Source: Eledone cirrhosa (taxonomy: Eukaryota > Mollusca > Cephalopoda > Octopoda > Eledonidae). Taken from it: a stretch of 64,000 nt of DNA. A program made the translations under genes and the position numbers. Of the stretch, positions 11,461-23,075 are shown one piece after another (position 1 is the stretch's first letter; every line of letters starts with the position of its first letter). Where the stretch lies: contig OZ024743.1 of assembly GCA_964016885.1 (NCBI GenBank), forward strand, positions 10,524,439 to 10,588,438. The letters are read 5' to 3'. The notes under the pieces are model-generated. The model was not told the origin of the DNA, searched no databases, and saw only the letters and a program-made list of their open reading frames with translations.

Positions 11461-12414
11461 TCATCATCATCATCATCGTTTAACGTCCATCTTCCACGCT
11501 AGCATGGGTTTGGACGGGAATTTTCCCACTTGCGGCAAGATTGGTTGTCTTGCTCGTATAGGACTGTCTGGCGGGTTTTCTACGGCTGGATGCCCTTCCT
11601 AACACCAACCACGTTTACAGTGTGGACTGGGAGGTTTTTACTGTGTTACCTACACGGCCACATTACAGCGTGGACTGTGTTTTTTTGTCATGACACCTAC
11701 ACGCCCTCATTTGTTTCGGACTGGATGCTGTGGTACCAACATAACTTTATTTTGGAAGGGCTAGTGTGGATCGGGTGGGGGTAGTGGGGCCGGGGTGTAT
11801 TTTTGTTAGAGGTGCCTACTGACTGTAGTAGGTTTCACTTTGTACTTAGGCAAGGCGGGTCTTCTGTATTACTGTGTAGCGCCAAAGATCTCGGTCCAGT
11901 GACATTGTCTTGGAGAGGTGTAAGTGTGTGAGGTCGGAGTTTAACAAGTCGTCCCAGATTTTTCTGGGTCTGCCTACTCCGTGGCTACCGTCTATTTTTA
12001 TCGCCCTACACTTTGTTATACAGTTGTCGTCTTTCATGCGCATCACGTGACCATACCAACATAGTCTTCTCTCGAGTAAACAGCATCTGATCCCTCTTAT
12101 TCCTAATTTCTCCCTTAGTTCGTTTATGCTTTGCCGTTCACGTATATTACTATTACACATCCAGCGGAGCATGCAAGCTTCGTTCCTCTCTAGTCTGCGT
12201 ATATCCTCTGCACACAATGCCCAGGTCTCACTGCCATGCAACATTGCTGTTCGTATGCAGGCATCATACAGCCTGCCTTTCATTTTTAGTGAGAACCCTT
12301 TAGCAACCAATAGTGGTATAAGCTCTCTGAACTTTTTCCATCCCGTTCTGACTCTAGCTACTGTACTTTCGGAGCACCCTCCACCACTGCTGATTTTGTC
12401 ACCCAGGTAACGGA
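11461..12414 (-). mobile_element. RTE-like LINE, 5'-truncated, minus strand
   Basis: The ATC run at 11461-11478 is the reverse complement of the GAT tail. The 3' UTR (two diverged 48-base units) and the C-terminal part of the polymerase follow. Homology stops at about 12414, just after the FRYLGD word, in TA-rich sequence. Confidence 0.9.
11846..12411 (-). CDS. LINE polymerase C-terminal fragment (open frame)
   Basis: It encodes the region after the zinc finger: RYLGDKISSGGGCSES, the conserved MKGRLYDACIRTAML block, LHGSETWAL, RLERNEACMLRWM, and RRLCWYGHVMRM near the end, closing with a TGA at the LINE's usual stop. About 188 codons are free of stops, so this truncated insertion is fairly young. 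The frame also runs on into non-LINE sequence up to 12514, which has no meaning. The C-terminal domain is of unknown function in this element type. Confidence 0.75.
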
Positions 12415-14383
12415 AAAATATATATGTATATTCTGATGTAAATAATGGGAAAATTGGAAAACTGGTGCTTTTTGAGATATTTGTGATATTTGTTCTGCCC
12501 TGACCTACATACACTCTCTTGTCACATTCACCACCAGAAATGCTATAAACTAATAATTTATCAATTAGAAAGCCGCCAATTACTATGTAGAATAATTATA
12601 AAATAAATAGGTACAAGATGTTGGATTTATATGAGATTCTTGGCTGTTTGAAATGTGTTAACAATATAAAGTAAATGTTGTAATGATCATATATTAAAGC
12701 CATTCTATGGATTAAGTTCACTGGGGATTTATCATCTCTACTCTATGGGACTCACCTTGTAAATAAATCAATATTATTTCATTATATATTTTTCTCCCTT
12801 TTATTTTGCAAAGGCTTATAAGTTTATTTTATTCCGTAACTAAAATATTTCGACTAAATTTATAGTTTATAGCATGAATTTTAAAGTAATTTTTAATTTC
12901 CCAATTAAAAGATATACATAAATCTCTGATAATAAATCACTATTTTTGACAGCTGCCATAAATTTCAGAGATTGAGGATATTAAAAAAAGATTGCTTTGC
13001 TTCCATCAATATGTGATTTCAGATTTTAACTATTGAGGTTATCTGCATATATTTTATTCCATGGCTGATTGATTTACTAGGAAAGTCATTGATATATGAC
13101 AAAGCTTTTTTTTCTTTTTCTTTGGGCAAAAAGATCATAGTTAATTCGATTTGCTGCTCCTTCCATGATGTAATTGCACCATCATATGATTTATAATGAA
13201 AATGTATTGAAGGCATGAATAGTTGTGACAGGAGTTTCTCTCCAATCTTTCAATTTTTGCTGTACATTGTTAAGTTAGATTAGTGATAATACAATTGTTT
13301 TACATAATGTCGAATTTTAGCTTAGTACTTCAATTGAATTAATAATAACTAATTTTATAGTGCTTCTCACTATTTACAGTTGTAAACTGAACCTCTATAT
13401 GGTACATATAAACAAGTGAACTATATAACTCTCTTTGCAAATGATACATTAGAACGCTGAGAATAATTGTAAACTTTCATACTTTTTGCTTTTACTGTAT
13501 CATTGTAGCATCCTAATGACATAATCAAATATAGCTCTGATGACAACGAAAAGTGAGTCTCTACATGGTCTCAACACCTGCTAGAAATAGTAGCCAATTT
13601 TTTCTTAGATCAGACCCTACTCTCTTATAAATTTAGGACACTTTGGGTAATATACTTCTAGATACATTGCATGAAAATAAGATTTAATAGTAATGTCTTT
13701 AATGATTTTATCATAAGTCTACTTCTTGACATCTGACTGAGGGCTAAACAACACATCAATGATTACATCATATTGTACTCAGGTGCCTATTTCACCTGTG
13801 TTACAAGATTTTTACATGGAAAGAAATTTATAGTTTAGTCAGTGTCCAAAATTAATGGCTACATTATTAAAATAAACCCACACACCTATAACAAAAATAC
13901 ACATACTAAAATAGCCATAAAAATATCTTCTCAACTAAGGTAGGAATGTACATCTTCAGAGATGGATAGAAATTCACAGCAGTTTAAAACTATATGAATA
14001 GGTTTTTTGCCTTGTTGCTTAGCTGATGAAAACTTGTAATTAACCAGATAACTTTCCATTGTTAACTCTATGAATGATATTATATTATAATTTTTGTGCA
14101 CCTTCTTATAACCATTTATTTCATGATCTCTATTTATGCAACAAACAAACTGCATCAGTTTTTAGCTGTTGGGACACTGCATCCTTCAAAACATTGATGC
14201 TTCCCAAAATTCGCTAACACTACACCTGATATTCTCCCTCCATACACACGCATGCATGTATCTGTGTGTATATCATGACTCATACACTGTTCACTTTCTT
14301 CATATTTGTACATTATTCTATTTACTATACATGCACCTTTAATGCGTTGTAGTGCACCTGAGCACTGTAAACAATAATATTCA
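12415..14383. other. AT-rich noncoding stretch
   Basis: I see no gene, RNA gene or recognised repeat in almost 2 kb. Minus frames at 13019-13216 and 13931-14155 lack any motif. Confidence 0.55.
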
Positions 14384-14568
14384 TTATTATTGGCAGTATT
14401 GGTAGAGGGTCAGGCACCATGATTATCAGCATAGTTACATGCCTTTACGAGTTCAAATCCCGCCGAGGTTAACTTTGCCTTTCATCCTTTCAGGGTCGCT
14501 AAAATAAAGTACCAGTAATGCACTGGGATAATTTCTGGCCTTGTGCCAAAAGTAGAAACAATTATTAT
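14384..14568 (+). mobile_element. SINE family B
   Basis: tRNA-like head with ttggcagtattggtagagggt (A box) and gagttcaaatcccgcc (B box, near 14450). The body is gaggttaactttgcctttc, gtaccagtaatgcactggg, ggccttgtgccaaaagtag and aacaattatta. The tail is ATT-type, unlike the GAT tail of family A. Confidence 0.9.
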
Positions 14569-14870
14569 TTCAGAACCTCATAGTCAAATCATTTTGTGTT
14601 AATCTCATTTTAAAATTGCTATTCTCAATTTCAAATCAAAAAATCTCATTTAGAAATCTTTAATCTCACTTAAATTTCTAAAGCCTCACTTTGAACTGAT
14701 AAGTTCTCACTTAGAATTACAACTAACTGCATGATTATATTAACATACAATTATATATTTCAGGGATATAGAAATATTAGAGATATACCAGTAAATATAT
14801 ATTGGCCTAGCTTACCTAAGAAATGATGGTATGATATGCTGGGTAATAATATAATCTTAATGAATTTCAG
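14569..14870. other. AT-rich stretch with a degenerate TCTCA-TT repeat
   Basis: Between 14597 and 14720 a word close to tctcatttnnaaa recurs about seven times at uneven spacing. No gene is visible. Confidence 0.5.
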
Positions 14871-15203
14871 TGGAGCCACATGGCTTAGTGGTTAGAGCAT
14901 TGACCTTGCAATCAAAAGGTTGTGAGTTCAATTCTCAGACCGGGTGATGTGTTGTTTCCTTGAGCAAGATACTTTATTTCACATTGCTCCAGTTTACTCA
15001 GCTGTAGAAATGAGATGATAGGGACTGGGGTCTCTATCATTCCACTGCAAAGTGATCGTGGAGGTGCCATGGCAAAAAAGCACCCATCACTCACTGTAAA
15101 TGAGGTTGGTGTTAGGAAGGGCATCCAGCTGTAGAAATCAAGCCAGAATCAGTTCCTGTCCCACCCCCGCAAGCAGGGAAAAGCGGACATAAAATGATGA
15201 TGA
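14871..15203 (+). mobile_element. SINE family A
   Basis: A box in tggcttagtggttagagc (from 14881), B box in gagttcaattctcag (about 14925). The body is tgagcaagatactttatttc and cagtttactcagctgtag; from about 15050 it matches the LINE 3' UTR (gtgccatggcaaaaaagc, gttaggaagggcatccagc). It ends with gcaagcagggaaaagcgg and an ATG repeat. That last part is the same as the end of LINE copy B at 33330-33377. Confidence 0.9.
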
Positions 15204-15639
15204 TTGCTTAGTTACCCGTAACTTTTTACATGGCAAGCAGACAAGACAGGAATTAAACATTTTCTAAGAAATACATATCACTACTGGTCTCAGTAGCAGT
15301 GGTTTATCTAAATAATGCAGGTATATTTTGATTGTAACTACAGGTATATCTGATAGTGGTCTGGCCTAATTTATGATTTCTTAGTGAAGTATTTCTTAGC
15401 ACATATTTTAATACACTCATCAAACCATAATAGCATAGAAAAATTACTGTCCTCATCAAAACACTTATGAGTTTTCTTGACTTTGGTTAGTCTCAGGTTT
15501 CAGAAAACTAAATGTTGAATAGTTGACAGCTCAGATCCTGTCTTAAACACACAGCTCCACCACAGAATCGAAGAGATAAAATAAAAATCCAATTACCGAC
15601 CTCTGCCCCTAATTTTCCTTATGCTGCCTGTACTTATAG
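15204..15639. other. AT-rich noncoding stretch
   Basis: No gene or recognised repeat is visible. Confidence 0.5.
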
Positions 15640-15935
15640 ATATATTTGTGCAGAGAGATGTTCATAATGGACAACACATTCAGAGAAGTAGCAGCTCTAC
15701 CTGGAGTGACTTACTGATCTCTGAGCTACACACTCTATTGAGTAACTTTATTCCAAAGACGCTTCAGAAGGACCCCATTTCAGCTGCTTGTATTCGCAAT
15801 CATATTCTCTCGATCATTACCCAAGATTCATGACCATATGTAAGGGTTGGTACAAATGCCAAATTCAAGATAGCTAGTTTGGCTTTTACACCTACCTCCC
15901 TTATTCTGATGAGTGAAGGCTACAATGAGTCAAGC
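15640..15935 (-). mobile_element. Second LINE family (LINE-2 here), 3' fragment
   Basis: Aligns by eye with 28980-29200 and 41080-41277: shared words include ctgatctctgagctacacac, cccatttcagctgcttg, acccaagattcatgacc and tagtttggcttttacacc. On the minus strand the family encodes the part of a LINE reverse transcriptase after the catalytic domain (see 28745-29700). The copy here is decayed. Confidence 0.65.
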
Positions 15936-16329
15936 AAAGTGTGGCTCTGAAAAAGCCTAGTTTTGTGTATCTGAGAAAAGTACTAAATTGATGACTGGTG
16001 TGAATAAGACAACTAAGACACTGCAATATGGTCAGAAAAAATAAAGGCATTCTACCACATTATCCTTCACATGGAATAACAAAGGTGGCATTCAGGCCTT
16101 AGGTAGAGGGGCCTGTTTGAAAAATATATTGCAAGAACTGGCAATGGGCCTATGACCTGTCCTGGGAGGTGGTTAATGGGTGTACCAAGGTTGCATATTC
16201 TGAGACGCCAAGGTGGGTCCAGAAAGGAGCAAACCATTAACAATTGACAAAACAACTATGTTTCAATTAATTTTGAAAAGTTTGGAAGAATTTAATAAAT
16301 GGACTGACTTTTTCATTATTAAGCTGATG
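15936..16329. other. Noncoding stretch
   Basis: No gene or known repeat is visible. A 62-residue minus frame at 16067-16255 has no recognisable motif. Confidence 0.45.
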
Positions 16330-16525
16330 TTTATGGCAGTGGATTGGCAGAATCAGTAGAACATCAGACAACATGCTTCATGGCATAGTTAGTTTCACTG
16401 AGTGTAGCTTTGCCTTTCATCCTTATGGGCTCAATAAAATAAAGTACTTGCAACACACTGGGATCAATTTGCTTGACTTTCCCTCCCACAAAAATTGTTG
16501 GCATTACACCTAGATCAGAAACCAT
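16330..16525 (+). mobile_element. SINE family B, diverged
   Basis: The head contains ggattggcagaatcagtag and the body tttgcctttcatccttatgg, caataaaataaagtac and cacactgggatcaattt. It carries the longer internal insert (cttgactttccctcccac) also seen near 37465 and 56445. Confidence 0.65.
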
Positions 16526-16674
16526 TATTAAGCTGATGTTTAGAACATTACTTTACAAATATTTCCAACATAAAATTATGATATATTTTGATATAAGCAT
16601 GAGGATATTAAAATAGGTTATTTATATCATAGAAGTAAGGATAGTTTCAGGTGGGTTGGTATCAAAAGGGTTAA
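16526..16674 (+). mobile_element. MITE family D (piggyBac-like), 3' part
   Basis: It shares taagctgatgtttagaacat and the terminal ggtatcaaaagggttaa with copies at 26806-27107, 38650-38715 and 47505-47762. It ends AAAAGGG followed by TTAA (16671-16674), the target-site form of piggyBac-type elements. The left end is missing. Confidence 0.6.
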
Positions 16675-17347
16675 ATATAACTCCTTCACTTGTGGCTTCC
16701 TGGAGAAAGGGGAAATAATATGCCACCCACGTCAGTTGCCTAATTTGAACATGGTTGATTACCCATCTGAATAGATCTATAGATTAAGTCACTATGAGAG
16801 AAATATAGAGAAGGATGATGGGTGAGAGACAAAAAAAGAAGAAAAAGAATGAGAGAGAGAGAGCAGGAAAGAGAAAGATAAGTGATCAGTTGTGTTTGCA
16901 CAGTGTCCAATAGAGAAAACATACATGCAATTTTCACCAGTTAAGGTAGACCTTCAAAATAGTAAATGAACAGGAATAATCAATATTTGCTTAGATTAAA
17001 TTTAGTAACTTTGCTTATTGCAGATTCCTAGAGAAAGAAGTTAAACACATTCTCACACACACACACATATATATATACAGAGAGAGAGAGGGGGGAGAGA
17101 GAGAGAATAAGGTTAAAACCAGCCTGATATATACATGGGTTGTGCTGACTGGTTATAGTGTCTACCAATTTATATGAAGATAGATGAAATTGCTAGGCAG
17201 TGTGATGAGGTTTACACTTTCCATCAAACACGCTCTACTCATTCCCATGCATAAAGGACTACCTTGATTTGTGGTCTCCTTGGTCTCGGCACCACAGACT
17301 TTCAATGTATATATGTATAGCAAGGGTTGGATAGGTCTACATGAACC
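16675..17347. other. Noncoding stretch with purine-rich repeats
   Basis: GA-rich tracts lie at 16845-16885 and a CA/TA/GA compound at 17052-17106. No gene is visible. Confidence 0.5.
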
Positions 17348-17421
17348 AAGTCAGTACTGAAGTGAGTATACAGCTGGGGGGTATAAGTCAGTACTGAAGT
17401 GAGTATACAGCTGGGGGGTAT
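17348..17421. repeat. 37-bp direct tandem duplication
   Basis: Two adjacent 37-base units (core gtcagtactgaagtgagtat) start at 17348 and 17385 with no differences that I can see. A perfect two-copy repeat indicates a recent event. Confidence 0.9.
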
Positions 17422-17499
17422 GCATCTCGCTTGCATAGTCTTATATTCTATCAAGTGCACAGTAGAGATTATTATATCTTTGACAAAACTGAAGGGTTC

Positions 17500-18786
17500 A
17501 CCCAACTATTTGTTTAGCAAGCTTTCTATGGGTGGATGCCCTTCCTATCTCCAATGCCTTTACAATGTATACTTGGTGTGTTTATTGTATAGGTCACCAA
17601 CACTAAGGATGGTAACACTAAGGATGTTCTCATGTCCTTCACACAATTGAAGGGCTCTCTCAACCCATTGTTTGGCAAGCTTTCTACAGTTGGATGCCCT
17701 TTCTATCACCAACCACTTTACAGTGTCTACTGTGTGTGTTTATCAGGTAGGTTCCCAACACTAGAGAGGTTGTCACATGACTGAAGGGCCCTCTCAACCC
17801 ATTTTCATAGTCATGGTTTCTACAGTAGGGTACCCTTCTTGTGGCAAACCACCTTACATGGTGTATCAGGTTGGTCTTTGTCCCAACGGAAGAACTCTAT
17901 GTATGTGTGTTGGGGGGGGGGGGGTAGGAGGGGTTATGAATGAAGTGATGGCAAATGTGGTGTGATTTAACAGGGTGATGAGTGGTAAAGGGGATGCAGT
18001 GGTGAGAACACTGAACTAGTGAAGGCGGGTGGGTGGGGCATAGATGGTTTGGTCATTAGCATAAGGGTAGGCATGGCACTCACTATTTTCTCCATCACTA
18101 CATCCATTGGTGCATTCTCAATTTGTTTCTTTTTAGCCTCTACATGTCCTATGTGGTCAAAGCCTTTGATTTCCTTGCAGTTCACACAAAAAAAAATCAT
18201 ACAGTTAACCCTTTACTCTGAGAGAAAGACCCTTTGTTGTCAGCAGAAACAGTTCTTTAAACTTCTTCCAGTCTGTTCTTATCCTAGCTATCACACTTTT
18301 GGTGCATCCACGCTTCCACTGCTAATTTGATCACCTAGGTAACAAAAGCTGTCAACTACTTCTAATGAGCCTCTTGATAACTGAAGGAATCTATTTCATG
18401 TCTACTCTTAGTGCTTATTTCTCCAAAGTCTGTCCTTCCTGTTAACCTGCTTGCAATCTAACTAGATCTCACGTGTGTCAATGAATTACACTGTGTGCAT
18501 CTTATGGAAATTCTGCCCACCTTTTTCTGATTTATCAAACAAGACCACTTCCCTGATGGTATCATCTTCCTGTCTTCTTTCCTACTTATTAAGACTTTTG
18601 TCTTTGCTAAGTTTACTTTTAGGCCTTTCAACTCAAAATTATTCTTCTATGCTTGCAATTTTGCCTCTAACTCTCCTACAGATTCTGCTATGAAGACTGG
18701 GTCATTAGCATATAGGAGCTCCTTTAGAGTGCCAGTTTTAAACTCCTCAACAATGGTCTGAAGGACAATGATAAACAGGAATGGAC
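17500..18786 (-). mobile_element. RTE-like LINE, old copy, minus strand
   Basis: On the minus strand it begins near 18786 with the FIIVLQ-AITEEFKTG region and continues through a changed YADD (the frame reads YANDPVF-like), then LINE words such as KGLKVNLAKTKV, a decayed zinc-finger region and the RYLGD/GGGCSES block near 18300. At 17510-17890 three diverged copies of the 3' UTR unit (ctggatgcccttcctat and relatives) follow one another. The frames are heavily interrupted. Confidence 0.7.
17913..17924. repeat. G homopolymer
   Basis: A run of about 12 G residues within the old LINE region. Confidence 0.9.
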
Positions 18787-19252
18787 TGTTTTATGAATAT
18801 ATATATATGTATATTAATAAATTCATAAAATCACATTACAATGAGGTGCTTCAAACTACACACCATCTTAATTAAGGTTAACTGGAATCCAGTAACAGAG
18901 TACTTCACTTACAGAATCAGTGGTAAAGTGGAAATATTGAATATAATAATTAGAGTTATCAACAAAAATTAATATGACTAACAACCAATCGACCATCAAA
19001 TCATCTAATGAATATATCAAAATTATTGATATATCCTACAAATTAATTATGGTCACCAACAAAATTAATACAACTAACATCAAACAATTGATAATTGACT
19101 CAGTCAATAAAAATGTAAAAGATATTGATATATACTCAAACCACTGCCAGTTTTACCAAAAGCTGAACTGGTCGGAGCAGTTACATAAATAAGTGTACAT
19201 TCCAGGAGTATGTTGCATCATCAACCCAGAATTGGCATATGGATCTTCAGTG
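18787..19252. other. AT-rich noncoding stretch
   Basis: No gene is visible. A 72-residue open frame at 18974-19192 is rich in N, I and K, as expected of AT-rich DNA. Confidence 0.5.
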
Positions 19253-19301
<49 letters not shown>

Positions 19302-19303
19302 GG
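19253..19303. repeat. CA/TA microsatellite
   Basis: About 17 CA units, then about 9 TA units. SINE family A is inserted at its TA end. Confidence 0.95.
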
Positions 19304-19667
19304 AGGCACATGGCTTAGTAGTTAGAGCATTGGCCTTGCAATCGAAAGGTTGCGAGTTCAATCCTCAGATCGGGTGATGTGTTGTTTCCTTGAGCAAGAC
19401 ACTTTATTTCAAATTGCTCCAGTTTACTCAGTTGTAGAAATGAGATGATAGGACTGGGGTCCCTATCATTCCACTGTAAAGTGGACATGTAGGTGGTCGT
19501 GTAGGTTCCACGGCAAAAAAGCACCCAGCACTCACTGTAAATGAGGTTGGTTTTAGGAAGGGCATCCAGCTGTAGAAATCAAGCCAGAATCAGTTCCCGT
19601 CCCACCCTTGCAAGCAGGGAAAAGCAGACGTAAAATGATGATGATGATGATGATATATATATATGGA
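19291..19667 (+). mobile_element. SINE family A with target-site duplication
   Basis: The full element lies between two copies of tatatatatatgga (19291-19304 and 19654-19667). A box in tggcttagtagttagagc, B box in gagttcaatcctcag, body tgagcaagacactttatttc, and LINE-derived tail from about 19470 with gttaggaagggcatccagc and gcaagcagggaaaagcag, ending in six GAT/ATG units. The low-complexity duplication could arise by chance, but the final gga is outside the TA run. Confidence 0.9.
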
Positions 19668-20307
19668 ATGTTTTTTTCTGAAAAGGAACAGAGTGAATAG
19701 TTAAATAAAGCACCCAATACATAATTTATTTCAGACAGAAATTCTTCTACAGGACTAGAACTATTCTATTCATTTGAAATCATCAGGAAAGTCTTCACAA
19801 TTTCAAATGTATGAAATCATTTGTAATAGTCATTAATATCTGAATCAAATTATATATTGAAGTGAATGTAATTTTGAGAGATTACAGTTTGAACTAGAAA
19901 GTATGTGATTAAAAAAATTGTGAATTTACTTAGTGTACAGAGTAGTAAGAAACTCTCAGGAAGGCTGGATAACAGAAGGTCTTCAGAGAAGAAACCCTTT
20001 AAGTAAAATTATGAGGTTGTACAAAGTTATATGGAATCAGATAAACTGTAGAAGCTATAGAAATATTCTTAAATTAGTTAAGTCTTTTATGAATTAATTA
20101 GATACAAAATAGATTAGGAGAACAATCATAATTTATGGTAATCATTGAACTATAACTACATTGGGGAGATTAGATGTATCTTAATATTATAAATTGAGAC
20201 TAATTTACTGTTATAATTTGTGATGAGATCACAAATTATAACATGGCAAGTGTACATTAAATAAAAAAAGAATAATGGTGACAAAGGAAAAAAATAAAAC
20301 AAGTCTA
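19668..20307. other. AT-rich noncoding stretch
   Basis: No gene is visible. A short inverted pair around tttgtgatgagatcacaaa lies at 20217-20235. Confidence 0.5.
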
Positions 20308-20357
20308 TACATTAGATGAAGTTGAAATATAAATATATTTCAACTTCATCTAATGTA
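20308..20357. repeat. Perfect 23-bp-arm hairpin
   Basis: Arms 20308-20330 and 20335-20357 are exact reverse complements with a 4-base loop (aaat). It lies directly before an AT microsatellite. Confidence 0.95.
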
Positions 20358-20359
20358 GT

Positions 20360-20361
<2 letters not shown>

Positions 20362-20418
<57 letters not shown>
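20362..20418. repeat. AT microsatellite
   Basis: About 28 AT units. Confidence 0.95.
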
Positions 20419-20420
<2 letters not shown>

Positions 20421-20753
20421 AATGAGAACATAAAGAAATAAAGAAGACAAAATATGCACAGCTGTGAATATACACACATGAAGTCCTATAATAACAAATA
20501 GTTTGTAAAAGTTCCAGTTTGTACAAAGGCATCAAAAGATTACTGTATTTCAGTATACAAAGAAATATAATCAAAACTAGAAATATTAATTATGTAGGGA
20601 CAAGAAGGCATTAAAGGTACATCTATGGAAGTATAAAATATACAATAACATGCAAGAAAAAGGTATATTAGTGTATGACCTAGATTTTACATAAATGCAA
20701 ACATCCAAATGTTCATACAAAAGCAAAGCATACACATGTGAATACTTTTAAAA

Positions 20754-20789
<36 letters not shown>

Positions 20790-21720
20790 CTCCCTCTCTT
20801 TCCCCCTCTCTCTCTCATATATATATGTAGGTAGATAGATAATTTGTTTTATCTCATCGAATATACAAAGCACAAAAGAACTAGTGTATATCTGAACCAA
20901 ATGCTTCAAAGGAATAAAGTTCTTCAATTTGTATATATAGACTTGTTTTTTCACACACATATGTATGAAGGGAATTTATCTGAATAACTAAAATCACATA
21001 AAAAACATGACAATCACATCTGTGCAAAACTAGATATTTATGTAGGTCTAATACCTATAATATGAGTGCTATATTCAATAATGGGATAGCCAGGTGAGAA
21101 CATATGGTCATATGTGAAAACCCTTCAATCACATTAACTCTATTCTTTTCAGGTGCAGAAAGCAGACACTAAGCAACCCACTATTTCTTTCTTGCACAAT
21201 TTCAGTAATACAAAATCAATTTTGAGATGATGAAAGATATGTCTTGGGAAATTATTGAGCTGCTGGATCAGAATTGAATATACTCATGCTTTGTACAAGA
21301 AATAATATAGAGAGTATCTTCAGCAACACTCCTCTCAAGTGAGGAAAACGTAAACCCATTCTTCTAGATGGATACCAGAAGTAAAGAGGGAGGAATTAGC
21401 ACCATTGAGATAGTCAGAACATGTGACAGAATAATTAAGATATGACTAGCCATAGGTAACACAACAGCAGCATATACAACATAATAAGGACAGACAAATG
21501 AGGCCCTCGTATGTACAGCCTCATGGCTGGTGAGTCTAATGTTTTGCTGAACAACACCATGATTCCTGTTATGATATATATCATGGCTATTATTGTTGTA
21601 TACATATTGAAGAGCAGCCATGGCTCATGAAGTTCTGTGATGGAAATTTGTTACATATTCAAAAGCTGGAAAAATCAAAGTGAGTATTTATTGCTGGTGG
21701 CATAATGTTAGTGTGTCTAA
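20419..21720. other. Noncoding stretch with CT/TATC repeat
   Basis: A pyrimidine tract with CT and TATC units occupies 20753-20826. Otherwise no gene or known repeat is visible. A minus frame of 85 residues at 21364-21621 has no recognisable motif. Confidence 0.5.
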
Positions 21721-21912
21721 ATAATTGTTTCTACGTTAGGCACAAGGCCAGCAAATACCCAGTGTATTACTGGTACTTTATTTTATCGACCCCGTAAGGA
21801 TGAAAGGCAAAGTTAACCTCGGCGTGATTTGAACTCAGAATGGCAAGGGCCGTAACTCTATGCGCCAAAGCATGGCATCCGACACTCTACCAATACTGCC
21901 AATCCACCGCCT
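21721..21912 (-). mobile_element. SINE family B
   Basis: On the minus strand: head ggcggtggattggcagtat, B box gagttcaaatcacgcc, body gaggttaactttgcctttc, gtaccagtaatacactggg and ggccttgtgcctaacgtag, ending in aacaatta. It is well conserved and so probably one of the younger copies. Confidence 0.9.
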
Positions 21913-21984
21913 ATAGTGTGTCTAAATGTGTCTAAATAATGAAGCATAAATAAACTAAATAGATGAAAATAAAAGGAATCAGAT

Positions 21985-22236
21985 GTAGTGGGAAAGAGAG
22001 AAGATAGCACTGATATGAAAATGTGTTGTGTATGCAGAATGACAGTTGGGTAATGTGGAAGGAACCTGTGGAAGAAGAGGACCCAAAAAAGACATGGGAA
22101 GAAGTAGTGAAACTTTATCTGAGATGGGTGAATTTCATAAAGGTGATGACAAAGAACCACAAGTGTTGAGACACTATGTACAAGAAGATCTATTCAACCC
22201 ATGCAAGTGTTGGGAAATATGTAAAATGATGATATA
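21985..22236 (+). mobile_element. LINE C-terminal fragment and tail
   Basis: The frame at 22046-22240 reads GRRGPKKDMGRSSETL-like, and another frame EEEDPKKTWEEVVK, resembling the GVGRPRKTWDEV block near the end of the RTE-like polymerase. Then come tattcaacccatgcaagtg and aatgatgatata, a diverged LINE tail. Heavily decayed. Confidence 0.5.
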
Positions 22237-22711
22237 TACATATATGTGTGTGCATGCATATGAGTGTGTTTGCATGTGTGAGTGGGTGTGTGTACATATG
22301 TTCGTCCTTATGTGTATGTGTGTGTGTGCACATGACATTTTGCATCTATGAAATGTAGGTTTTGAGCACACATCATGGCGTATTGCCCTAAAGAAATAAC
22401 ATATCAATATCAACCACAGCAGGATTTCGTATTCAATTTCTAAGCAGCATATTTTCCAGCCCAATCCAATATTTAATTTTAGTGTGAGTAAATTTTAATA
22501 TTAAGTATTTCTATAAAAAATGCATGAGCTAACAGTATGTCCCTAAAAATTTAGCTGCAATTTCTGAATGGAAGCTTATCTCGCTTGACATGGTTTGATC
22601 AACTTGTAAAAAATAAAAATCTCACACATGCATTTTGGTTTAAGTTGGTTTCAATGTTAATCATTTCCCATGGTTCAAAACTGTTAATCACTAGCCTGAA
22701 TTTTTAGGGCT
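22237..22711. other. GT-rich then AT-rich noncoding stretch
   Basis: GT/TATG-rich sequence at 22230-22335; nothing further recognised. Confidence 0.5.
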
Positions 22712-23075
22712 GTGAAGGCTTGTGGCTTAGTAGTTCAGATGTTGGTGTACATATGTAAGGTCATAAGTTTAATTCCAGAGATAAGTGGTACATTCTGTTC
22801 TTGAACAAGAAACTTATTTCATGTTGCTCTAATCCACTCAGTTGAGAAAAATGAGCTTCAGTGATAGTGGTGCCAGATTGTATTGGCCTTTGCTTTTCAC
22901 TTGAACAACATTGATGGCATGAAAAGGGGAGGCTAGTATGTATGAGTCACTACCAGTTTTCCACAAAAAAAGCACGTAGCCTAAAGGAACTTGCACCTTG
23001 CAGAGAAACTTTTCAGATGCAAACCCATGGTTAGTTATGACTGAATCAGACCTTTAGTTTTACATTTGAAAAATC
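22712..23075 (+). mobile_element. SINE family C (tRNA-like head, long body)
   Basis: Head with tgtggcttagtagttcagat (A box) and ataagtttaattccagag (B-box-like). The first part of the body is like family A (acttatttcatgttgctc, ccactcagttgag). It continues with a block of its own: agtggtgcc, attggcctttgcttttc, gagggg-type word, aaaaaaagcacg and acttttcagatgcaaaccc. It shares this block with 26515-26805 and has no LINE-type tail. Confidence 0.7.

Noticed and set aside
14881..14945. tRNA gene
   Set aside because: A and B boxes are present, but the sequence does not fold into a complete tRNA as far as I can see and continues into a SINE body.
22174..22464. Minus frame with H/T/C-rich middle
   Set aside because: It lies over GT repeats (low complexity).
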